Assembly (NCBI GenBank): GCA_013817115.1
Contig: JACDDG010000026.1
Span: forward strand, 1-12,695
Length of the DNA: 12,695 nucleotides
Direction: 5' to 3'
From: Parachlamydiaceae bacterium
GTDB taxonomy: Bacteria; Chlamydiota; Chlamydiia; Chlamydiales; Parachlamydiaceae
The notes beneath the pieces are model-generated. The model was not told the DNA's origin, made no database searches, and worked only from the letters and a program-made list of their open reading frames with translations. Both the position numbers and the translations under genes were made by a program. Positions 6,803 to 12,695 of the stretch are shown piece after piece (within the stretch, counting starts at the first letter, position 1; each line of letters starts with the position of its first letter).

Positions 6803-8545
6803 TCAATCTCTTGGAAGCTGAAAAGTTGTCTCTTCTTGCAACTGATGGAGAAAGGTGTTAAACACCATTCTCTTAGTCATTGCTTTTTGGCCGCATTGGC
6901 GCACATTCACTATTTTTTCTTTTTCTTCTTGATCCCCTACGATTAACGCATAGGGAACCTTCGCACATTCTACTTCATGAATCCTGGCTCCCAAGGTAAA
7001 ACCTTGAGGATCGCTTCTCATATCTACAGTGGCTCTGCAGCCAGCCTTTTGCAGCTCTCTAAGTAGCCCTTTCGCGTAGATCCGTTGCCTGTTACTGACT
7101 GCAATGATACGAACTTGTTCCGGTGCAAGCCACAAGGGCAATACCCCGCCATTTTTTTCAATAAGCAACACAACTAATCGCTCTAGAGGCCCAAAAATGG
7201 ACTGCCTTAGCATAATAGGTTGAGCTCTACATCCATCTTCTTGCACATACTGCAATTCTAATCTGGAGGGCAAATGAAAGTCAACTCCCACTTCGGGACC
7301 GCTCCAACTGCGACCAGCTAAATCTTGCAACTTCGCTTCTATTTTTGGACCTGCAAACGTGGTTTCTTGCTGATTTCTAACAAAATCAAAACCACACGCT
7401 TCCAGTGCTCGCTCCATTATGGCTGAAGATTCATCCCACTGCCTTCGACTACCGGCAATTTTTCTACCATTTAACGACAGAAACCACTGGCACCCGAAAC
7501 CCAATAGATTAGCAAGTTTATTAATCAATTGCAAGGAAGAAATGATTTCTTCGTAAAGTTGCTCGGGTTCACAAAAATAATGAACAAAATCTGCCAGGTA
7601 AGAACGTGTTTTCAGCATCCCCCATAAAAGAGTTTGCGGCATTGCGTTCGCTTGAATTTCTTGAACTTCCGCGTAACGGATCGGCATTTCAGAGGCATAA
7701 CGCGGTTTAGTTTTGAATAGCAACGCATGCGCTTCCGCCGGAGTCTGCACCGGCAAAAGAGTATCTCCTTGAACGTCAATTTCTAGGCAAGTTTCATCGG
7801 TGATGCCAAAATTTTTCTTTTTAAGGAAATCTCTTTTGACAAAATGAGGAGTCTGAACAAAATGCACATCCAGTTGCGTGAGAGATTGCTTCCACAGAGC
7901 GAGTAAATTCTCACGCATGATGACACCTTTTGGGAGCCATGAGTGGGCTACAGAACAAAATGCTTCATCGACAGAGAAAAGCTCCATTGTTTTAACTAAA
8001 ATGCGATGATCGTTTTCTTGCAAAGCTTTATGAAGTTTAGTAAATTTTTTGAGCTGCTGCTTATCTTGAAAGGCCATACCGGCGATACGGATAGCGGAAT
8101 AAGAGCCATGCTGTGGGCTATAGAGGGTGACATTTTCAACATCAAATATTTTAAAGGCACCCACTTCATCGGTTGTTTCTGAGTGAAATGGGGGGGCCAC
8201 GTCTAAGAAGTCGCCAATTTCCACTAAATTTATAATGTTATAAGGAATCGTGTCAGTTATGTCGGCTTTGAGCAATTGTTTACGATGACGAAAGAGGTCG
8301 GCAGCATTTTCACGCATCATGGAACGTTCATTGATCGGGTTACCTTCTTTAGCCAGACCACGCATTGTCTCTTCCAGTAGTGTTACAAAGAGATCATCAG
8401 TTGGAAAAGAATAGGCAAAATCATAATAGAACCCAAGTTCATTAGCTCCACCCGAGAGCATTTGAGCTTCAGGAAATAGTTTAATAATGGCAGCCGCAAG
8501 GAGCTCTGCAGCAGTAAAACAAATGGCTTGTTGATCGGAATCCAT
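6803..8545 (-). CDS. Degenerate threonyl-tRNA synthetase-like protein (probably no aminoacylation activity)
   Basis: This open 580-codon gene aligns along its length with ThrRS, which normally charges and proofreads tRNA-Thr, and sits where thrS sits in the E. coli operon. The TGS domain is absent. In E. coli numbering, editing-site residues H73, H77 and C182 read E14, A18 and A117, and only H186 (H121) remains. Zinc ligands C334 and H511 read T268 and R447, while H385 is kept as H322. Motif 2 R363 and E365 are A299 and A301; R375 is K312, and Q381 and D383 are A318 and F320. Motif 3 Arg (R456) survives, as does the anticodon-binding domain (about 469-575, APEQVRII to LIVGDQE). The ATG at 8545 is the first possible start after in-frame stops and has no clear ribosome-binding site. 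It is either a repurposed paralogue or an early pseudogene; a working thrS must exist elsewhere. Confidence 0.85.
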   Translation of the reverse strand: MDSDQQAICFTAAELLAAAIIKLFPEAQMLSGGANELGFYYDFAYSFPTDDLFVTLLEETMRGLAKEGNPINERSMMRENAADLFRHRKQLLKADITDTIPYNIINLVEIGDFLDVAPPFHSETTDEVGAFKIFDVENVTLYSPQHGSYSAIRIAGMAFQDKQQLKKFTKLHKALQENDHRILVKTMELFSVDEAFCSVAHSWLPKGVIMRENLLALWKQSLTQLDVHFVQTPHFVKRDFLKKKNFGITDETCLEIDVQGDTLLPVQTPAEAHALLFKTKPRYASEMPIRYAEVQEIQANAMPQTLLWGMLKTRSYLADFVHYFCEPEQLYEEIISSLQLINKLANLLGFGCQWFLSLNGRKIAGSRRQWDESSAIMERALEACGFDFVRNQQETTFAGPKIEAKLQDLAGRSWSGPEVGVDFHLPSRLELQYVQEDGCRAQPIMLRQSIFGPLERLVVLLIEKNGGVLPLWLAPEQVRIIAVSNRQRIYAKGLLRELQKAGCRATVDMRSDPQGFTLGARIHEVECAKVPYALIVGDQEEKEKIVNVRQCGQKAMTKRMVFNTFLHQLQEETTFQLPRD

Positions 8546-8571
8546 AGATGGGTAAAATTTTGGTGGGTAAA

Positions 8572-8624
8572 TGATAAAAGATATACGGAAAAGATATCTG
8601 GTAAAAGATACCTGGTAAAAGACC
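8572..8624 (-). repeat. Four imperfect 12-14 bp tandem units in the leader of the ThrRS-like gene
   Basis: On the minus strand four adjacent units follow the pattern TATCTTTTACCA (8613-8624, 8599-8612, 8586-8598, 8572-8585). They lie between the 3' end of tRNA-Val and the ATG at 8545. Units differ by one to three bases. They could be a simple expansion or a pyrimidine-rich leader signal; no function is known. Confidence 0.65.
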
Positions 8625-8658
8625 TAGGGAAGAATTCACGAAAAGCTCGAAGTTGAAT

Positions 8659-8732
8659 TGAGGCATAGCTGACTCGAACAGCTGACCTCCACGATGTCAA
8701 CGTGGCGCTCTAACCAACTGAGCTAATACCTC
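8659..8732 (-). tRNA. tRNA-Val (anticodon GAC)
   Basis: A complete 74-base cloverleaf can be drawn. The acceptor stem is GAGGTAT/ATGCCTC with discriminator A, the D arm GCTC/GAGC, the anticodon stem CCACG/CGTGG with loop TTGACAT, and the T arm AGCTG/CAGCT with loop TTCGAGT. Anticodon GAC reads GUC/GUU valine codons. CCA is not encoded. It lies 113 bases upstream of the ThrRS-like gene on the same strand, so both may share a transcript. Confidence 0.95.
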
Positions 8733-8764
8733 ATGATCCATTTAGAGCTTATCGCGAAATTCTG

Positions 8765-8794
8765 ATCATATGCTATTGGGGTATATTTGCACAA
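8765..8794 (-). promoter_or_regulatory. Probable promoter for tRNA-Val (and the ThrRS-like gene)
   Basis: On the minus strand TTGTGC (8789-8794) and TATGAT (8765-8770) are 18 bases apart and end 32 bases before the tRNA 5' end. Both are good matches to sigma-70 boxes and the position suits a tRNA gene. The first 24 bases after the start would form a short trimmed leader. Confidence 0.5.
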
Positions 8795-8861
8795 ACAAAA
8801 AATGTAGGTATTGTGGAGATGTTGTTTATTCACATCAAGCAGCTTGTGGAGGGCTTACAGT

Positions 8862-9172
8862 TGCGGTTACGCTCTTATGTGGCTTTCTCGCACCCCTACC
8901 GGGTAAGCGTTTTATAATGATCACCCCCCCGGGTTCCGCTATCGCTGCACTGCACCCGGACCTATTAAAAGTTCCCCCTACCGGGGGATAGAGCATAAAT
9001 GGCTTTTAAGCTTCTAATTTAGTCTTTTTATTAGCGATGCCCTATCCCCCGGCAGGGCAGGGGGAACTGTTAATAGCCCCGGGTGCAGCGATAGCGAAAC
9101 CCGGGGTCCGGATCATTATAAAACGTGCGCCCCGGTAGGGGCGCGAGAAAGCCACCAAAATCCGTAAACACC
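8862..9172. repeat. GC-rich palindromic element of about 310 bp
   Basis: The inverted arms 8879-8996 and 9037-9155 are highly similar. Shared blocks, read on the plus strand from the left, include GTGGCTTTCTCGC, CCCCTACCGGG, GCGTTTTATAATGATC, CGCTATCGCTGCA, GTTCCCCCT and CCGGGGGATA. The loop is about 40 bases and AT-rich. A weaker match extends outward to about 8862 and 9172. Sub-palindromes such as CCCGGG and CCCCCTACCGGGGG occur within each arm. Base composition is clearly richer in GC than the flanking genes, suggesting an acquired repeat. It separates the tRNA-Val promoter from the 3' end of the Fic pseudogene. Short frames across it are by-products of the palindrome. Confidence 0.85.
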
Positions 9173-9182
9173 GCTCCTAGCG

Positions 9183-10609
9183 TTAACGCCAAGTTTTCCT
9201 CCACTCATCGTATTCTGAAGGCCTTAATCGAAAGCGAGCGATATTTCCTTTGTGAAGACTCATCAGTTCAGTTTCAATAACTTCTTCAAATCTTTGCCTA
9301 TCACCTGCCATAATTGTCTCAGAGCCTTTTTTCCTGATTGCTGATACTGCTGATTGCTTATCCATGCATCCACGAATTATCTCACCTATTGTTTCGATGA
9401 TAAGATCACGATAGCGCATACGAAATGGATCAGGATCTCCAAGTTCTTGGCGTGTTGCTAAATATAGAGAACAAGAACGTTCATATGCCCAGATATACAC
9501 TTCAAGCAATAATTCAATACGATTCAACTCATAAACGCCAAGAAGACCACTTACGTAAACTTGCATAGGCACATCCACAAACGATGATAATGGACACAAA
9601 TTCCCACGAATTAAGGGAATATTCGCGGCAAGCCTCGACACACGCTTATTGACATCCAAGAATGCTGTAAATATGGCAAATGAACCATCACAAAAAAAGA
9701 TGCTCAAAAGAATCCTCGATTGCATCAGCAGTATCTAAAATTTGCTGGAAATACTCTTTAATTAACGGTGGAATTGCCACAGGTTAATAAACCGATTTGG
9801 CTATGCCTACTGGTATTGAACGCAAACTACCACATGCTCGTTGATCACGCAGCAAATTATCTAACAAAAGAGCATGGAGATTGAGAACAATAAAACTATT
9901 AAATTTCATCTGACCAGCCGATTCTACTATAAATTCAATAGCAGCTTTATTGTTTAAAATCATCTGAGCTTCTGCGCTATTTTTACCAGTAGGAGACTCC
10001 CTTAATTCCAATAATCTTTCTGTTTCTAATAAGGAATAGGTGTTTCCTTCTAAACGACTGGAATTCCACGACAAATCAATCATAAATCGATTTAAAATAT
10101 GCCTGGCATAAGTTCCTGCGGGGCGTTCGCTATCGGGCGATTTCCCAACTTTAAGCAAATGATCACGAGTAATTTGTGAAAGATAGAACGTCTCATTCGG
10201 TCGATACTTGTTGAGAAACTCTCGATTATATCCAATCGGAATTCTTGCTTGTATAGGCTGACGTACTTTTGCTTGAATCGATAAAGCTATAGAGGAAAGT
10301 GGAATCGTTATTTCCAATGATTTGATGTTAGGGAGGGTTCTACGAAAGGAATAATTGGCGTAAAAGAGTTATGAGTTGATTTATTTTCGCATTCTACTGG
10401 CAAAACATATCTTCTAGAGCGAGCTTTACCAAGGATATTAAACATGACCTTCCGTCGACAAAGAAGATAGATAGCGTTGTAAGGTTCTTTTAGCCAAAGA
10501 GGTAACAAGAGCCTGTTGAATATCTTCTAACGAAGCCCCACTGGGAAAATGCCTAATTATTTCTAAAATAGTTTTTATGTTTTGAATTAAGTTGTTTTAC
10601 CACAGCCAT
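9183..10609 (-). pseudogene. Broken HTH-Fic family gene (AMPylase-like)
   Basis: Joined across its lesions, this gene would encode about 475 residues: an N-terminal winged-helix-like segment (EIIRHFPSG..RTLQRYLSSL), a GKARSRRYVLP linker, the Fic N-terminal helix with the inhibitory motif SSRLEGN, the Fic core, and an intact C-terminus ending at 9183. Fic proteins usually transfer AMP to target hydroxyls. Five disruptions are visible: a frameshift at the T run 10572-10576; a stop at 10438-10440 with a shift near it; a shift near 10320-10345; a TAA at 9784-9786 after KSVY; and a one-base loss at about 9664-9665, where QPFLDVNKR would otherwise read through. The core motif has Gln and Val where canonical Fic has His and Gly (HPFxDGN), so even the ancestor may have been atypical. 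The first ATG (10609) touches the AAAGGA, and the GTG two codons later has better spacing. Confidence 0.9.
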
Positions 10610-11132
10610 TCCTTTATTAAGATATTTCTAGTTGAGAAATTCGCGCCTTCAACATTTTTATATACGAATTTTGATAATCACGCCATACAATTTAGATGAA
10701 AATGGCGCGATTCGGTAGAATCGCACCAAAAAGCAGGTAATTTTGAATCCGCCATAAAGCAGTATTAACAACACCATTTTTTTGTTGATGACTAATTCAT
10801 AACTATTTTTAAATGTTGCGATATTAGCAAGGTGGTGATATGGCCTCCAATGTTCAAAAGGGAGGATCCTGATACATCCAATACAAAGGGGCTGCTTTTT
10901 ATGAGAGATTTAACCGTTAAAGCCGCAAAGAAAAGTCGGGGGCATTCGCCATAAGATTATGGAAATCAAAAGATAGGACGCTAACAAAACCGACCTTAAT
11001 GACTGATATCACATCCAAAAAGCTATAGCAGATGTCTTTTTTGGTGTCCTTGGATTCGTTATTGTCCTTTGTCTTTAAGGTCATTTGTCGTCTTTAGCGT
11101 CCCATATCATGATGAAGATTTCTAATTTTTGT
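10610..11132. other. Non-coding region between the Fic pseudogene and the glycosyltransferase
   Basis: No gene is supported here. Two small hairpins lie at 10681-10707 (CGCCAT/ATGGCG) and 10707-10724 (GCGATTC-GGTA-GAATCGC). A 17-codon frame at 10901-10954 (MRDLTVKAAKK...) has only a weak ribosome-binding site and is not called. The right part holds an imperfect inverted repeat, listed separately. The region looks like decayed sequence. Confidence 0.5.
10970..11107. repeat. Imperfect inverted repeat, possible decayed element
   Basis: GGACGCTAA...GACCTTAA (about 10976-11000) recurs in reverse complement as TTAAGGTC...TTAGCGTCC near 11078-11102. Short GTCnTTT-type blocks recur between them. The arms differ in length and carry gaps, so this is probably a remnant of a palindromic element like the two intact ones elsewhere in the window. 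Confidence 0.45.
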
Positions 11133-11138
11133 TATAAT
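11133..11138 (+). promoter_or_regulatory. Extended -10 promoter candidate for the glycosyltransferase gene
   Basis: TATAAT is preceded by TGT, giving an extended -10 (TGnTATAAT), in an AT-rich stretch about 147 bases upstream of the ATG at 11285. No good -35 box is present, which is tolerated with an extended -10. Confidence 0.5.
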
Positions 11139-11284
11139 CTGGTTCGTTAACATGTGTACACCATTTTGCGCTAAAAAGAGCACAAAGAAGCTTGCATTTT
11201 TTTTTCAATATATATAATTTGAACGCAAACGCCCCGAAAACTTTTCTTTGCCTGGCTTTACACAAATTCACACGAGGAAAAAAA

Positions 11285-12580
11285 ATGCCCCGTATTTTAA
11301 GCTCTCTTTTATCTTTGACTCTACTTCTATTCAATGCGCCAGGACATTCAACAGAATCCCCAACACCACCAAAAACCACCTCCACATCCTCGACAACACC
11401 CGCAACACCAACGCAATCGATAACGCAAACCCCAACGCAATCACGCCCAAAAATATGCTTAAACATGATCGTAAAAGATGAAAGCAAAGTCATCACTCGC
11501 TGCCTAGCCTCCGTACTTAACCTCATTGACAATTGGGTCATCGTTGATACCGGTTCAACAGATGGAACGCAACAAATCATTAAAGATTATATGGCTGAAA
11601 AAAATATTCCCGGAGAACTTCACGAACGCCCCTGGAAAAATTTTGGACACAACCGCAACGAAGCTCTTATCTTAGCGAAAAATAAAGCCGACTACATTTT
11701 CTTCATTGATGCTGACAACTTCTATGAATACGACTCAAATTTTAAACTTCCAAGCCTCGAGAAAGATTTTTATTATACGAATTTATTGGATGCAGGAACT
11801 AAATATCCGCGCATATCCTTAATCAAAAATGATTTAAATTGGGAATGGAAAGGCGTATTACACGAAGCTGTTTGCTGCGATGTGGCAAGAAATTACGCAA
11901 CCCTAGGGAATGTTAACCAAATAGTACGCTCAGATGGAGCCCGCTCCAAAGATGCTCAAAAATACGAAAAAGATGCCGCGGTATTCGAAGAAGCTCTAAA
12001 AGAGGATCCAAATAATTCTCGCTATGTTTTTTATCTAGCCCAAAGTTACAGAGATGCAGGAAATAATCAAAAAGCATTAGAAAATTATGAAAAACGAGCA
12101 AAAATGGGAGATTGGGATGAAGAGGTTTTCTATTCTTTACTCAGAGTCGGCAATCTTCAAGAAGCTTTAAAAATGCCTTTTGACACAGTAATGGCCAGCT
12201 ATAAGAAAGCATTCCAATTTCGAAAAACCAGAATGGAGCCTCTTTACCATATGATGCAGCTTTTCGAACAACAAGGAAACTATAATGCAGGCTATCTTAT
12301 TGGAAAAATCGCTCAAACACTTCCTTCTTCAACTGATATCCTTTTCGTTCAACAGTGGATCTACGATTACGGCATGTTGCTTGAGCTTTCCGTTTGTGCG
12401 TATTGGATTGGAAAATATGAAGAATGTCAGCAGATTAGCGTTGAATTGCTAAAAAAAGAATTGCCTACTGATATTAAGAAGATCACGGAAAATAATTTGG
12501 CGTTTGCAAATGATAAGCTTCTTGACCAGGCCATTGAGAGCATCACTCAGGGCGAACCATTACTTGTGGGTGCTAATTGA
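11285..12580 (+). CDS. Family 2 glycosyltransferase with predicted signal peptide and TPR-like C-terminus
   Basis: From the ATG at 11285 (ribosome-binding site GAGG just upstream) the protein has 431 residues; an earlier in-frame ATG at 11192 has no ribosome-binding site and would bury the signal. Residues 1-22 look like a Sec signal peptide (basic Arg3, hydrophobic LLSLTLLLF, possible cut after GHS). A Pro/Thr/Ser-rich linker (23-55) follows. The GT2 domain begins at KICLNMIVKDE (56-66) and carries VDTGSTDGT (87-95), FGHNRNEA (120-127) and the metal/nucleotide-sugar motif DAD at 142-144, then WEWKGVLHEAV. The C-terminal half is helical with TPR-like repeats (DPNNSRYVFYLAQSYRDAGNNQKALENYEKRA). 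It resembles GT2-TPR enzymes that are normally cytosolic, so the export signal and linker are the odd features. Donor and acceptor are unknown. Confidence 0.85.
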   Translation: MPRILSSLLSLTLLLFNAPGHSTESPTPPKTTSTSSTTPATPTQSITQTPTQSRPKICLNMIVKDESKVITRCLASVLNLIDNWVIVDTGSTDGTQQIIKDYMAEKNIPGELHERPWKNFGHNRNEALILAKNKADYIFFIDADNFYEYDSNFKLPSLEKDFYYTNLLDAGTKYPRISLIKNDLNWEWKGVLHEAVCCDVARNYATLGNVNQIVRSDGARSKDAQKYEKDAAVFEEALKEDPNNSRYVFYLAQSYRDAGNNQKALENYEKRAKMGDWDEEVFYSLLRVGNLQEALKMPFDTVMASYKKAFQFRKTRMEPLYHMMQLFEQQGNYNAGYLIGKIAQTLPSSTDILFVQQWIYDYGMLLELSVCAYWIGKYEECQQISVELLKKELPTDIKKITENNLAFANDKLLDQAIESITQGEPLLVGAN

Positions 12581-12588
12581 CTCTCATT

Positions 12589-12695
12589 TATACCGAAGTG
12601 CGTCCAAATGTTGGATTTATGGCTTTGAGAAAGCCCCGGGATTAAGCGATCAAAAACGACCCAATATTATAATATGGGGCTGTTTTTGATCGCTT
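12589..12695 (-). repeat. 107-bp palindrome-containing intergenic repeat, right copy
   Basis: This is the inverted partner of 7-113, starting 9 bases after the glycosyltransferase stop. It contains GGCTTT-GAG-AAAGCC at 12621-12635 and the 52-nt near-palindrome at 12644-12695, which reaches the window end, so the element may continue beyond. See the left copy for the comparison. Confidence 0.9.

Noticed and set aside
8383..8700. A 105-codon minus-strand frame overlapping the start of the ThrRS-like gene and the tRNA
   Set aside because: It overlaps tRNA-Val, and its protein has no recognisable features; it is a shadow of the true frame.
8770..8991. A 73-codon plus-strand open frame
   Set aside because: It runs into the left arm of the GC-rich palindrome, has low-complexity Gly/Pro content and no ribosome-binding site.
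9183..10508. Three separate short genes in the Fic region
   Set aside because: The fragments are consecutive parts of one Fic protein in different frames, so a single pseudogene explains them better.
10901..10954. A 17-codon frame beginning MRDLTVKAAKK
   Set aside because: It is too short, the ribosome-binding site is weak and no homologue is recalled; it might be a gene remnant.
11122..11580. A minus-strand frame antisense to the glycosyltransferase start
   Set aside because: It is produced by the Thr/Pro-rich linker read backwards and has no ribosome-binding site or family match.
1..12695. The whole window as a composite transposon bounded by inverted repeats
   Set aside because: There is no transposase or integrase, and the interior holds core translation genes in a conserved order; the repeats fit 3'-end elements better.

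Overview
The gene content and order point to a member of the phylum Chlamydiae, most likely an amoeba-associated (Parachlamydia/Protochlamydia/Waddlia-like) lineage. The infC-rpmI-rplT-pheS order matches Chlamydia, and the PheS and ThrRS-like sequences look chlamydial. pheT does not follow pheS, which is also the case in Chlamydia. The DNA is moderately AT-rich and carries several long palindromic intergenic repeats. This taxonomic call rests on recognition, not on a database search.

Layout. From 12.7 kb down to base 1 almost everything is on the minus strand. 1-113 is one copy of a 107-bp repeat whose inverted partner closes the window at 12589-12695. 151-1257 and 1555-2070 encode two lysine/serine-rich proteins of no known family that share a repeated domain. 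2212-6544 is a dense run of housekeeping genes read right to left: infC, rpmI, rplT, then (after a terminator hairpin and a second leader hairpin) pheS, an RluA/RluD-family pseudouridine synthase and a WaaC-like GT9 glycosyltransferase. Next come a 171-bp palindrome (6614-6784), a 580-codon ThrRS-like gene (6803-8545) and tRNA-Val(GAC) (8659-8732). 8862-9172 is a GC-rich palindromic element. 9183-10609 is a broken HTH-Fic gene. 10610-11284 is mostly non-coding, and 11285-12580 (plus strand) encodes an exported-looking family 2 glycosyltransferase.

How the parts fit. infC, rpmI and rplT are the classic IF3/L35/L20 translation operon. In E. coli thrS precedes infC and pheS follows rplT, so the ThrRS-like gene occupies the ancestral thrS position. 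Its protein, however, lacks the TGS domain, most editing-site residues, two of three zinc ligands and the motif 2 Arg/Glu. It looks like a catalytically dead but still open ThrRS relative, and it is the most unusual item here. Other notable items are the two-gene novel protein family at the left end, the paired 3'-end repeats, the palindromes flanking the ThrRS-like/tRNA unit, the Fic pseudogene with about five lesions, and a glycosyltransferase with a predicted signal peptide.
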